Made by a program: the position numbers and the translations under genes
Source: Acheta domesticus
Lineage: Eukaryota; Arthropoda; Insecta; Orthoptera; Gryllidae
DNA length: 64,000 bases
Reading direction: 5' to 3'
Assembly (NCBI GenBank): GCA_031308135.1
Contig: JAHLJT010000631.1
Location: 198,007,126 to 198,071,125, forward strand
Shown here: positions 47,317 through 61,700 of the stretch, piece by piece
How positions within the stretch are numbered: position 1 is the first letter of the stretch
Layout: each line of letters begins with the position of its first letter
The notes under the pieces: model-generated
What the model saw: the letters and a program-made list of their open reading frames with translations, nothing else
Told to the model about the DNA's origin: nothing
The model's database searches: none

Positions 47317-49139
47317 TAAATGTACTGGAAATGTCTGTATATATTTGTTCAAATTTTTAACTTTTAACAATTTTTTACTTCTCTTCTTGGATTTGTAAAG
47401 CGTATGTACCATCGTATCAATTGTTTCTTAATCATGCATTTACCAATTTTTAGGTCGGTTCTTTTCTTTCATGGCTCTGTTTGACACAGGCGGTGTTGGT
47501 GGTGCGTAGTGGTATAAGTGCCGTTTGAGTTTCGGATGTCGGGTCTCGGTATGGAAAACGTTTGCTGGTATAATACACTTTTGCTGGTTAATGAAGTAGT
47601 GGAATAGCAATAAGGACCGTATAGAAGCAGAGCGAGAAAGTATGTGCGTTGGAAGCACCACTAGCTTTTTTAAGTTATCTCTCTCATAAAAACATATTCA
47701 ATGTATTCTCTGCTTATGAAGTAAGAGTGAGAAAGTAAAAATTTCAGAAAAAGGAGTGCAGTTTTCAGCATTTAAAAACCAGAACATCCTACGATTCGGT
47801 TACTCCCCACTCCAATCACTCCAGATAGACCTGGATACTTAAAAAATATATAGCGATGACCACACAAATATGCCATCACTGGCCACTATGTTCATCACAT
47901 TAAACTGCTCCATAAAAAGTCAAGAGTGGAAAATTTTAATGAATGCTGCATCTCATCAATTGTAATTCAACATTCTTCTACAAAATCCCTTTGAATCGTT
48001 TCTTAGGAAATGCTTTGCGAGTTCTGAATCATGCCAAGTATGAACTGTTAATTAACCCAGTTAAAATTACCATATTTGCTTGTGTATATGCTGCACATTT
48101 TTCCCCAAAAAGTAACTTGTGAAATGGGGGTGCAGGAGATTTTTCTTTAAAAAAAAAATCATTGGAAGAAAAACAAAATTTTATGCCAAAAACAAATACA
48201 CACAGCATAAAAGTTGATGTTAAATTTAATCTTCATTGCTCCTGGACTCACTCACCCCCCTTCCCCGATTCAATGTAACTGTTAATCACTGGCAACATTC
48301 CATAACGCATTGTCCTCACTCCCATCCATCGTGTTATAGAAATGCCGCACACTTTAAAACTTACCGCAGCTTTGGAAGCCATGTGGTATTGCATTGTCAC
48401 ATTGCCTCAGTTGTTCTCAGCGTTGGAATTATAGGGTGATTTTTAAAGCCATGTCTCAGGCAGGTATCAGTTGTTGACAGTTACATCCAATCAGGAACTT
48501 TTTTTTTTTCAAATTATGGTGATAAAGATTGACAGTATGGCTTATACACAAGCAAATAGAGTATATTGGAGGGAAAATTTGAACATTTACATATCTGTTA
48601 AATTAGCATGAAACATTTAGAACTGTGCAAGGAAATTTGAACATCTTTTAAAAAACGTCAAACTTGTCAGTATAAAAAATATCAATTTCACAATTCACAA
48701 ACAATGCAAAAAAACCTCATTATTAAAGGGGTAATATACTTATTAAAAATAAAAGAGTGGAACTAAATTGATATCAAATATTAGTTTGAAGAAAAAGAAT
48801 CTGTGTCACTAGTATTTATTGGGTCAATAATATTTTTTGATTGCACATACTCAGATGCATCTAGTAGCTGGAAGGCCAGGTAGAAAAAACATCAGCCTCC
48901 ACTACTAAGGTTTTCAAAATGATGTACAAACTTCTTATAAAGCTTTCTCCTGCAATTCAACTCTAGTTCACATAATTGAATTTTTCAGAGTTGGATCTCT
49001 GAAATAAGAGGCTTTCTACACAGCAATTACCACATTATCATCCTAATAAATAATTATTACTTTAGAACAATTTACTATTTAATACAATGAATGGAAAGGA
49101 TTACCTACTGCACGAGTACTAAAAGAAAAAATTAAACAA
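47317..49139. other. AT-rich sequence, with a hairpin-family tail piece
   Basis: The segment 47630-47740 repeats the GAGAAAGTATGTG...AGCACCAC tail seen beside copy F and has a second GAGTGAGAAAGTA about 90 bases later. No gene is supported before the sw 3' end. Confidence 0.45.
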
Positions 49140-49404
49140 AGTATCATTCATAAATATTTTATTACACTTTTCACAACTCAGTCAAATTCAATCAATGGCC
49201 ATTACAAATTCTCAATTCCAACCATCATATCTTCATCTTATGTACATACCTTGAAAATAAGGTATTAAGCATTGCACAGGAAGCATCATGCAACATATAG
49301 CATTGGAGTCTCAATTGTTAGATCTTTAATATAATTATTATCAACAATAGTGCATGACAAAGTCTTGCACAGCAGCATCAGGACTAGTGGGTCACAATTG
49401 AAAG
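49140..49404 (-). other. Likely sw 3' UTR
   Basis: AT-rich sequence directly downstream of the sw stop codon. An AATAAA hexamer on the minus strand (complement of 49158-49163) gives a plausible transcript end about 245 bases after the stop. No other coding signal is seen here. Further AATAAA-like hexamers occur nearby, so the exact end is a guess. Confidence 0.5.
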
Positions 49405-49572
49405 TTATCGCAGTGAACTAGAAGACAGAGAAGCGAGGTTCACTAAGCTACTACCAAGACCTGAATCAATCAATTTGCTTTTATCTAGATCTTCTTCAGT
49501 CTGGTTATTTTTCAGTTCTTGAACTGTATAGCCAAATTTAGACCATTCATCATGGCGTGGCTGAGCCAGTTG
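49405..49572 (-). CDS. sw: sw terminal exon with stop codon
   Basis: The terminal coding exon (168 nt including TAA; acceptor TTTTTTTCCAG). It begins [20 protein letters not shown], matching the end of the family's propeller region (compare the remembered DEWSRF). It then has about 30 residues that I do not recognise: an acidic lysine stretch followed by a tail rich in serine and leucine that ends SSSSLR. The tail looks longer than in Drosophila as I remember it. The short acidic/serine end is read straight from the sequence and could vary between isoforms. Confidence 0.9.
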   Translation of the reverse strand, partial: QLAQPRHDEWSKFGYTVQELKNNQTEEDLDKSKLIDSGLGSSLVNLASLSSSSLR

Positions 49573-49719
49573 CTGGAAAAAAATACAGAACGTAAGATAT
49601 CTGCCATAATATAGCCAAAAGAATGTAATAAAAAGAAAATACCAGTTTTAAAATAAATAAATATGATAATTATAGAGGCATCCAATTCATTACTTATACT
49701 TTTGTACTCTTACTAAGTC

Positions 49720-49763
<44 letters not shown>

Positions 49764-52700
49764 CAACAATAATGTCACATAAATACAGCATAAGCCATGT
49801 ACGACAAGTCAGAATATGTACATAATAAGATATTGTGAAGAGTTAACAGAAACAGACTTCTGTATTGGTGAAATTTAACAAAGATATTAAAAAAAAATGA
49901 GAACATTAAATGCCAGTCTTTCCATTGATAGAAAAAAAATTTCAATGATTTGATGAAAATTATTTGATTGACAATTATTTTTAAAAAAAGCATGTCAAAT
50001 AGTTAAGAAGTGATAAAAAAACTTAGCAATTTGATTGTTCACATGAAAGTAACCTACACTTTTTCACACTCTAGTTAAGCTACAGAAATCATATTGCATT
50101 TTTCTTGTAGTAAAATTGTTACAAAATTATTACTTTTTAAGAGAAAACATTTCAAATAAATAAATTAATTAATTACTTTGCATTATAAAATAAAACAATA
50201 TTTCCCAATTGAGTAATTTCAGCCAATTCATAAAACAAATGTTTAGCCAAAAAATACACACATTAGAAAAATTCCTAAATTAGTTCCCCTCAATAGCTCA
50301 TACTAACCTCACCAACATCGTAGACCCAAATCTTCCCAGTGTCATCACCAACAGTGACATGCAATCCTGACGGAGTCCATGACACCCTGTTCAATGCAGG
50401 GCATCCATTCACTGTTATACTTGCAGTTGGCACTTCTGTGTCTTGATTTAAATTCCATAAATCTAGCCTACCATCACCATCTACAGTTGCAAAAAGAGCT
50501 GGGTGTACTGGTGACCATGCGACATCATATACATAATCACCATTGTCCTCAAAAGAATACAATGCTCTATTCTCTCGCAAGCTCCAGAGTTTTACAGTCC
50601 AGTCAAATGATGAAGTCAGAAATAAGTGTGAGAAATCAGCACTTCCAGGTGAAGAGGCAGCATGAGTAGAGACACCAGTAACTGGTCCCTGGTGTCCTTC
50701 ATATGGTTCTGTGACCCCAGCTTTGCTTCCATGACGACAAGCTAGGAAAATAACATAAGTGTGTGAATGAATCCTCACTACCAAATTCAACATTATTAAA
50801 TTTCACTATTAGTCCTTATTAAGCATCACTATTAGTCCTTATTAAGCATCACTATTAGTCCTTATTAAGCATCACTATTAGTCCTTATTAAGCATCACTA
50901 TTAGTCCTTATTAAGCATCACTATTAGTCCTTATTAAGCATCACTATTAGTCCTTATTAAGCATCACTATTAGTCCTTATTAAGCATCACTATTAGTCCT
51001 TATTAAGCATCACTATTAGTCCTTATTAAGCATCACTATCAGTCCTTATTAAGCATCACTATCAGTCCTTATTAAGCATCACTATCAGTCCTTATTAAGC
51101 ATCACTATCAGTCCTTATTAAGCATCACTATCAGTCCTTATTAAGCATCACTATCAGTCCTTATTAAGCATCACTATCAGTCCTTATTAAGCATCACAAT
51201 CAGTCCTTATTAAGCATCACAATCAGTCCTTATTAAGCATCACAATCAGTCCTTATTAAGCATCACAATCAGTCCTTATTAAGCATCACAATCAGTCCTT
51301 ATTAAGCATCACAATCAGTCCTTATTAAGCATCACAATCAGTCCTTATTAAGCATCACAATCAGTCCTTATTAAGCATCACTATCAGTCCTTATTAAGCA
51401 TCACTATCAGTCCTTATTAAGCATCACTATCAGTCCTTATTAAGCATCACTATCAGTCCTTATTAAGCATCACTAACAGTCCTTATTAAGCATCACTAAC
51501 AGTCCTTATTAAGCATCACTATCAGTCCTTATTAAGCATCACTATCAGTCCTTATTAAGCATCACTATCAGTCCTTATTAAGCATCACTATCAGTCCTTA
51601 TTAAGCATCACTATCAGTCCTTATTAAGCATCACTATCAGTCCTTATTAAGCATCACTATCAGTCCTTATTAAGCATCACTATCAGTCCTTATTAAGCAT
51701 CACTATCAGTCCTTATTAAGCATCACTATCAGTCCTTATTAAGCATCACTATCAGTCCTTATTAAGCATCACTATCAGTCCTTATTAAGCATCACTATCA
51801 GTCCTTATTAAGCATCACTATCAGTCCTTATTAAGCATCACTATCAGTCCTTATTAAGCATCACTATCAGTCCTTATTAAGCATCACTATCAGTCCTTAT
51901 TAAGCATCACTATCAGTCCTTATTAAGCATCACTATCAGTCCTTATTAAGCATCACTATCAGTCCTTATTAAGCATCACTATCAGTCCTTATTAAGCATC
52001 ACTATCAGTCCTTATTAAGCATCACTATCAGTCCTTATTAAGCATCACTATCAGTCCTTATTAAGCATCACTATCAGTCCTTATTAAGCATCACTATCAG
52101 TCCTTATTAAGCATCACTATCAGTCCTTATTAAGCATCACTATCAGTCCTTATTAAGCATCACTATCAGTCCTTATTAAGCATCACTATCAGTCCTTATT
52201 AAGCATCACTATCAGTCCTTATTAAGCATCACTATCAGTCCTTATTAAATATCACTATCAGTCATTAACAAATAAATCTAACATATTTTTAAATAATTGA
52301 AACTAAGAATTAATCCTAATTGAAATAATTGAAACTAATTACTACTTGTCTACCTGAATAAACTGTTCCCTCCTCACTACCGACAACAAAATTATTGACA
52401 TCGCCAGAGGGGAAAGCAAGAGAAGTGACAGCAACTGCTTTTCCTTGCTTATGTTGGAGTTCAAGAGTTTCCTGAGGCTGAGACAACATATCCAAACTCC
52501 AAGAGCAAAGTTTTCCATCAGTTGACACACTAATAAGATTGTGAGCGTTTTGAGTACCAACAACACTCAAACTATAAACAGGGTGCTGAAATACAAAATA
52601 TTCATACATTAAAAGACCTACAATGATTAAAAAAATATCACACAGAACTTTATGTTAAAATTATGTTTTATTACAGTTAATCAAAAATTACAAGAAATTT

Positions 52701-55700
52701 GATTTACAAACTCACTAAATCATAAAAAAGAATAATTCATTTCTGTTCAAGAAGACTTGTTCTCAACATCAAAATATAATGTCATCTCATGTAGAGAAAA
52801 TCTCTGGTTCCAGAGCATAAGTTTCCATCAAATATTAATTACAGATTTCATACATGCATACCAACAGCCACTTATGGCCAATACTTACAGTATGGGCTAC
52901 AGCAGAGAGAGGTGTGCGTTGAACTGGTGTTCTCTTCTGTACTCTATTATCCCATAAAACTATTTGACCAGAATATGTGCCTCCAAGAATAAGATTTGGA
53001 TGAAACCTACAATATTTAATTTAATTGTTAAGTGAATTAGAAAGGGTTTAATACCTGCAATTAAAAAACTATTGAATTCTAAATGAGTATGTCTACAGAG
53101 AATAATTCCACACTGACAAAATTAAACCACGAACCAGAAAATTAATCATTTTTGATTCCCTGTTTAAATTTTGTTCACAAGTACACAAAGATCATTAGAC
53201 AGATCCTCTATTTCAATTTTTTCTCCTTACCACTAATAAACATAATAGTTGCATAAACTTCCTATTATTATTTTAATACGTGTTGGAATTCACAATATTA
53301 GGAGAATTGGTAGCTCATGCCAGGTCATGCTCAGGTTTCTTGGCAATTTCTGTCAGGCAAGTAGTGTCAAACTCAATGGTGGCTCATGCTTAGGTTGCAT
53401 GGTTGCACAACCTCCAGATAATCAAATAAGATCTCATAATAATTTAAGAATATCCATTTTCCTTTTAATAACAATCAATATTCAAGATATTGCAGCAATA
53501 TTGATGTATATGAAATCATTTTGAAACCAAAGTGTGTCCTGGTGCTTCTCTGGCACCTGGTGCCTTGCCATGAATTGCACCACGCTCGTGTATCTCGGCT
53601 GAGTTACTGGGTTTACTGCATTTACTCTTTTACTCAATTCGATTTAACACAACAGGCATGAGAGCTTTCAGTTAGGCCACCAGATAGGTGGGAGCCCAAG
53701 CGCTGTTGAGCTCTGCATGGCGACCGAAAGTCTCAGAGGAATTCCCAACATTCTGTCCATCTGACTTGCTACAACATCATTTTATGAATTTTGCTTATTA
53801 TTGAAAGTATACTAGTTCAGTCAATTATTGACAGCATTTAATGCATTGTTTATAATGTTTAGAGATTTTGTTTTCATTTGATATTAGATTTATTGAATTA
53901 AAATGTACCCTTGATGAATTCTTTGAGTAAAGTTGGCCATTCTGGAAGTCCCTTTCTCGGTAGAGGATATTTTGCTTGCAGAAGCCTGCAGTACGCTGCA
54001 GTTACACAAGGAGTGTGTGTGTACAAGGATGTGTGTGTGTGTACAAGGATGTATGTGTGTGTACAAGGATGTATGTGTGTGTGTGTGTGTGCGTGTGTGA
54101 AAGGATCTTATTACAAAATATACCAGAGTAGTGAAATTTTCAAAATAAAATAATTTTATTTGCGTGAAACGTTTCGAAGCAATAATGCTGGAGACGAACT
54201 TACATGCCAAGTGGAAATAAAAGCCAGAACCATGTGCACGGGGGGTATGTATTCCTGAACGGATACGACGCATACAATTATGTATGTAATGTTTTAATTT
54301 AGACTTTTATTTAACTTAGTTTTAATGAATGAATTAATGAATTTTAATTTCTTGCAATTTTATTGTATATTTGTATTTTGAATTTTAGAAATCACATTTC
54401 CGTTATTCGATGGAGGTGCGACCTCCAGTCTGTTGAGGCACCAGCCTGGTCAAACTACTACTCTCCTCCACATTGCCTCATATGCCTCATTAGTGTTTCT
54501 CAAGTGGTGCATTGATAATTGGACCTGCCTTGGGCAAATTAATCATATATGTATAGAATTTACAAGAACATAGTAAACTTCTTCCTTCAGGACACTTAAT
54601 TTTTTTCACTTGCATCCCTTGCATTGAATTTGTGATTCTACATTTCATTTTTTAGAAGAGACAAAGTCAAGTGTTTGTTAAGTAATAAGCACGTAGTACT
54701 CAGCAAATAACTTTTTAAGATTTTACACATTTCAAAAATGAACATAAACTCAAAACAAAATACAATCAAATACCTTGCAAACGTGGCTGACATTACAGCT
54801 GACTGGCAATGAAAGATATACTCTGGAGTAGTTTTCTTGAATTTTGTATTCCATACAAGACAAGCACCTTCTGGATCATGAGGAGAGTCCTCATTACTAT
54901 GGTAGCTGGCAACCAATAGTTCAGGAAATTGGGGTGACCAGTCTAATGAAGTCACACATCGATTTCGTGACCAGCGTTCATCAAAAAACCAACGATTCAA
55001 AGAAAGTCTATAGTTGTTCTTTTCATCCCTATTGAAAACAGAGCAAAAGTGAACCAAAATTCCCACTGTTATCCCAATTGATCTCTTAATTAGTTAACCC
55101 AAATATTTAACAAAAGGGTATTTCCTAATAACACACAATGCAAATAATCGATTGTGACACTTACGTTCCATCTTCACCATCTGCAGCCCCAGTGTAATCT
55201 GTATAAATATCTACCGATTCACAGAGAGCACGTTCCATTATGCGTGCAGAACGATCCAAAAATCTTTGGAATTCCTCAGTCAAAATAATCATTTGTTTCT
55301 CCTCCTCTGAAAGTTCTCGTGCTGTAAAATTTGCAAATAAAAAAAATTACACACGAAATACATGTAACAGCTAATAAAGAACCATTACTTATGGACAAAA
55401 ATTCAGTTATAAGTTAAGTTTTAAGTTTTTATATTACGGTTATACTTATGTGACTGATGTCACAAAAATAGCATATCACATAACTTGCATTAAGGTCACA
55501 CAATTAAGAAATACAAAACTCATGAATAAAAAAACACCAATTACCCACAAGTGGAAATATCCCATGTGTAAATACTTTGAATTAGACATTTTCAAAACTG
55601 AACATCACAACTTCTTATTTTTAAGCTTTTTCTACTTACGCTGTTTGGGTTTCTCAGCTGCTGGACCAGCAGGTTGTGCTTCAAGTGATGTGACAGCAGG

Positions 55701-58700
55701 CTGAACCTCCTTCACTTGCGGCAGGCCATGTGGTAGGATGCCAGGTGGTAGCTTGCTGTGGAAGCCGCCATCCAGATGCGGCAGCGAGCTCTCCTCATCC
55801 TCCGCTTGCGCGTCGTCATACGTCAGAACTGCAGTCAATGAGCCAGCCCACCGCACTCGGGCCCGCTGGGCGCATGTCGATGGGCTCTGGCCCACGACTT
55901 CCCCAACCCTTCACAACCCTGCAGCTCCTACCATGCCATCCATTACAGTTCACAAATCCTTGCACAGGTTGTACATTGTGAATAAAATTTGAATTGGGCA
56001 AAATCTTGACTGTAACTCAAGTCAATACTTTTATTTTTCATTAAGAGTCATTCTTTGGATTATTGCTCTATAATATATTTTTCCTAAGAATTTTGTATTT
56101 TACACCTGATTTGATGTAAGAAAAAATTAAGTTCTCATGGTTTGTCCATAATTTTCACCACAATGCAATAGTATTTCATAAATATCACTCGCTCAACTTT
56201 TAAGGAAAAAAATCAAGCTTGCATTAGTGCAAGATAAAAATATTTTAGAGGCATGATAGAAACTCTGATGCATTGCAACATCTCTTGCTTCAAAAATTAA
56301 TTTCCAATTGGGAAAAATGACACAACCAATAATAAAACAACAAATAATAAAAAATTACTTTTCACAATTTTCAATTCAATCTTGACAAATTTCAATAAAA
56401 TTATGACCAAGAAAGTACATAACCTCAAATGAAACTTAAAGTAAATTTGCTAAAAATCTTACATTTAAAGATTTTTCAAGAATTTACCATAAACATTGAT
56501 GCATGTTCATCCTTTGAAACAAAGGAGATGGGCAAATGTCAGCAAAACAGAAAACACTGCAAACTTGTGATGAATACACAAAAAATATTGTTTGTGCTAA
56601 TTTTTTAATACAATTTGAGAGAAAATTGTTAACACTCAAATGGAATGCTTTTGCTTCAGAGACAAAGTTTATCCATATGAAAAATTATATGAAATATTTA
56701 TAACATTACAACTTCCAAATGCTGATAAAAATGTACGACTTCCACGAGGCAAAATACATTAATACCTCTGATATATCAGAAGTGACTCAATTTCAAAACT
56801 ATCAAATGAACATGTTCAATGAAACTATGTAAAACATTTTATTTTCAAAAAAGAAATTTGATGTAAGAGATGCCTCAACGCATTATCGGTTTGCTGTCTC
56901 ACTTGCCACGGTTGTCACGAGCCGCACGGTATGTGGAGCCTCCCAATAAATGACTTGCCATACTGTACCCACAAGAGCAAGAGAGAGCATCAATTGGCTT
57001 CAAATGAAAAAATTTTTTTAAAAAAATCTCACTAATGATCACGATCACACACTACAGTCTGCGTTTTTTGTTCCACGTCAATTTGTCAATGTGAGGATTT
57101 CAGAAAGATTAATCGCAGGAATATTGTGTTACAACAGGAACCTTTTGTAAATTAAAAGTTCTACATGAAGGATACATGCTTCTACAAAATATGAAAGGGT
57201 TATACAACTTAAACAATAAAACACAAACAAACATGCTACAACTGTCTAACATATTAAAAATATGAACCCTTACATCACAGGGCGCAGCATGGCAAGTTGC
57301 AGATCTTCCAGTAGAAAAATGTCATACGGCAGGTGACATTAGACTCAATGGAATGGGCAGGAGACATGCTTGGGATATGTGGCACCGTGCACTTAGGGGC
57401 ACGGGGAAGTGCGAGGGCACATCACATCTATAGGCGAATCACTACACGTTCACACGTGTCTGACTAAGCCTACACTGGGCAACATAGCAAGGGCAGTAGG
57501 CAACTGCCAGAGGCATGTTGCAAATAAACACTCATCACTTTTACTCTAATTTGCTTAAATAGACAACCACATTCACCCAGAGAATATCACTTTCACAGAG
57601 AAGAATAAGAGAAAAAGAGTTTCCCGTGTAACTGCTGATACAAAGATACTTCCCTTCTCTCTGGAGACCAGAATTGGAAAGCAAACAGAACTGAAACCGA
57701 GTGAGGAGAGACCAGAGACAGACAGCGAGCGACTTTCCAAAGATCTGCCACACTTTAACGCAGCTTCCGGGGATTTCTCGGGGGCAGGACGGGGCAGGGT
57801 GAGCGGACCCTTGCCCCCGTGCACCGTGCGGCGTGCAGCATGCAGACAGCTCTCTACCCGGCAGGCACAAGCACACATTCAATCTATTGTCTCTGGGCAA
57901 GCCTTAATGGCAAATGCACAAGATATTCAGTCTCTAAAATTGATTCTCCTACCCTATGTTCTCAAAATGTGCCAAAGAAGCAGTATTTTATTCAATCAAA
58001 CATATGTAGTATAAATTGAAAATATTTACTTAAAGCTGAATACAAAATTCCATATAAAATTCAATTTATTACCCTGTTCCAGTTTATAATCCTTACCACT
58101 TTATAGCAATCACAATCAAAAAAAAAAATTTTTGCAGTTTTTAAATTTTTCTGTCACATTCTCAAATTTTAAAGCAAGCCCAGTAGTTCATTCTCACTCC
58201 AATCATTCTTACACACTCATACCCCCGCCGGCGCGCACACCTCAGAGTGGAGACCTACCTGTGAACTCGTCCTCCCACTCTAAACCGGGGTTTAGATTGT
58301 ACTCGTCTTGAAAGGATGGAAACAGAAAAACCAAATCAATATTCGCTCTCCACTCACAGTAACAGTGTTAAAAATCTGCCTCCTGGCCAGGGCGTGCGGC
58401 TCAGACAAAGAGACAGGAAGGAAGAAGACTCTACCTCCCCCAATACGAACGAGAAAGAGGTCCACCCACCGTCTCAAACCCCAGTGTTCAGCAGAGTTGA
58501 AGTTTGGGAGAATTAATGTTGACTATACATATTAGTGAAGCTTGAGAGGATTTCTTAACATTGCTGGTACCCCCAATAATCCACAGACACCAAAAAAAGA
58601 ATGTTTAATATTGGAGCAATTCTTAGACTGATAGAACAGAACGGATAGTGTTGAAAGACATTTTTAATTTCTTTTGTCACAAACAGAATTTTTGCTCCAA

Positions 58701-61700
58701 AACACAGAACATTACAAAACGTGTAATTCAATTGGCACTTGGAACTTGCAAAAATTTGAAAGAAGATTTTGAAGGTACCTGCAAAAAACTGGCTGAGGAA
58801 ACCAAGGCCATCAATTCAACACAGTGAACACCATGCCACTGCCCAAACTTTCAAAAACTTTAAACTTCAGTGGTATGGGCCAAATTATTTTGTACAAGTA
58901 AGTCCTAAATTCAAACCTTACAATCATAACAGCTTGTCTTTTAATGAAAAAAATTGCACAATTGATCAGTCCCCATCCCAAGTGATTTGAACCTTCTTCT
59001 TCAACTACGATACTTTGAATCAATAATACATATTATAAAATACCTCAAACAAATAAGTGAAATTTCCACATGATAAGTTTTTAATTTTCTCCTTTCAATT
59101 CAATGATTAGCTGAATAATTTGAAATAGAACTTTCATATTGTTTCTTTAAAAAGATAAAAGAACATAGAAATTTCAATCCTATTAGTCTATGTTACATTG
59201 CATTATGTTACCTCAATTCTAAATACTTCTAAGCATACTTGCAACTTACATCTAGTAATAAACTGAGGTAACTCCATTACAAATTATAACAGTAATGTAC
59301 AAGGGACTACTGGGCCATTAGTGCCACAACACATACACATTTGTTGATAAGATAGATCAGGAAGAGTGTATGAAGTAACACTTAACTCAGCACATCCTTG
59401 CCCCAAACATCACAAATTCAAGAAAATTAAATGTAATATCGATTAAAAATCTTTACAAAAAAACAGGGCAGTGGCAACAAGAGGGTCCAACCGGTAAGTG
59501 TCCTGAAAATCCACATACAAAGTGGTCAACAAATGGGCTAAGGAAGCCCAGCGTGCACACTCCATGCTTCTTCGGTCACCCACCACACCACAGCCTTTTC
59601 CAAGATTTCAAAACATCAGATGACCACAAACACATTACATCACTTCTTATTAAATTGCTTAACAATTACAACTACACAGCAAATTTCAAATTCAAGATTC
59701 ATTTCATTTTTAATTTTCAAGATTCATAGCTAGTAAACTTGACAAAATTAAAAATAAAATTGAAATTAAAACTGACAAATCAAAAATAACCTCTAAAACG
59801 ATAATGAAACTTAATGAAAAATTAACACACAAAAATGTTTTTTTTTTTTTAAATGAATGCCTTAAAAGAAATTGTCTGCCTTCAAGCAGTTAGAATATTT
59901 TATTGAGAAGTGTGGTGTGGTGTACCAACAACCAGCATCAGTGCTTTGATAGGAAGCCAATGTATCACTGCATTGTGTGGCTGCAAGCACTGTCCTCACT
60001 ACAGCAAGCAGTCACAGTTTCCCATCACCATCACCACAAAACTGCCCTGCAGAGTCTCTACTGGTGAAGGCAGAGCTCTGGAACCAACAGTTTGCATATA
60101 CTGGGAATTATTATGCTTTGAGAAAAAGAAGTACATATTCTAGCACTTTAAATTAACTTCTTTCACAATATCACTACACGAAAAATTGCAAGTTTAATGT
60201 AAATAAATTACCACAATATTTCATACAGTACTCAAGTTTATTTGAATTAATAATTGGATTTTAAAATTACATAATACAACTGTAAATTAAATTACAACTG
60301 TGGTCAATGATTTTGATTTAGATGCAAGAAATTATAACTGAAATTCTATTTATTTCTAAATAATTATTTAACTATTACATACCATTCCCATGAAATTTTC
60401 AATAACTTAACTAAAACACCAAACTGCTGAAAGCTATTATCAATGAATTTTTGATAGAAATTCTTCAAAATTTTACCTGTCATTTCAAGAAATGTGAAGG
60501 AAACCTTAAAATTGAGAACAAGGTTTGGTAAACAAAAATTTCCCCCCACATTAAATAAAATATTGCAAATCCCTCATGCAAATGTAGATCAGATGAACAA
60601 TATCAACCAGAAAGCTTTTTTAAACAAATTCAACTCCGATATTCTCAACCAAAACAGTTTTCTGAGACTTTTTTTTTTTTCAAGGCCAGATACAAAAACC
60701 AATATTTCACCAGTATGGTTGAATCTAACATTATTTAATTACAGTCATATTTCATTTTGTTTTAACTTCTACTTTTTCATGTTGATCAAATTCAGAAGAA
60801 AAACTAAATACAGTTTATAACTAGAAATGCTATTATGCATATCAAAAATATTTCAAAATCAAACACATATTCAACATAAAACACTATTCACAAAAAAATT
60901 TTTTATCTGTAGAATATTACACTGTATAGACTCCTTTTGAGAAATTTTATTTCTTCATAAATTTCAATAAAAAGAACAATTTAAATTGATTTTCCATCTT
61001 ACTGCTGACTCAAACTTTTAATGCTCATGATAAATTGTTAAATATAATATTATAGTATTCAATGTTTGTATTATGTTATTTTGAGTTGGTGAGAATTAAA
61101 CCATTACAAATACCAGTATCATTTGAAACCATTCTGAGGTCAATCAAACTCTGAAAATAATAATCTTATTCTTATTCATTCATTAAATCAAAAAAATTGG
61201 TATGAGATTTTTTTAATTAACTTAAGAAAAAACTTTCATTAAAGAAATTTATGAAAGATTTTTGGTACTTTCAAATCTAAAAAGAAACAGGAAATAAATC
61301 TCTGAAAGAGTATACAAATGAAGGACATACAACCATACTGTGAGGTAAAAGGTAGATCTATAACTAGCTTGAAGAAATAAAAACTTCAAAATCTTCCCCA
61401 AGCAATGCAAACAGCATGCATAATACATTCCCTTATTTTTCATTTTCATTTTCAAAAAACTGTTTTCTTTCACATAACTCTCTGTAAATGCAAACTGAAA
61501 GTCCCTGCCAGATTATGACAATTACAAGCGACCGAGCAGTTGCAAGAAGAGCAAATAGCACCAGTGTTGAAAGCAAAGTGCAACCCAACAGCAAGAACAA
61601 GAACTAAAACTTAAACTTAATATTAAATTATCTTTTGAGAACTCACTGGAAGATGCGTTAAGTTGCAATGGAAAGCAAATATAAAAATAATAACGTAACG

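Noticed and set aside
50804..52270. CRISPR-like array
   Set aside because: The units are directly adjacent with no unique spacers and the context is a eukaryotic intron; it is a minisatellite.
53890..54273. 127-residue minus-strand ORF with TH repeats
   Set aside because: Its repeats come from the TG/CA microsatellite in an sw intron.
57541..57900. 119-residue minus-strand ORF as an extra sw exon
   Set aside because: No resemblance to dynein intermediate chains and no splice pair with phase 1/1 fitting the neighbouring exons.
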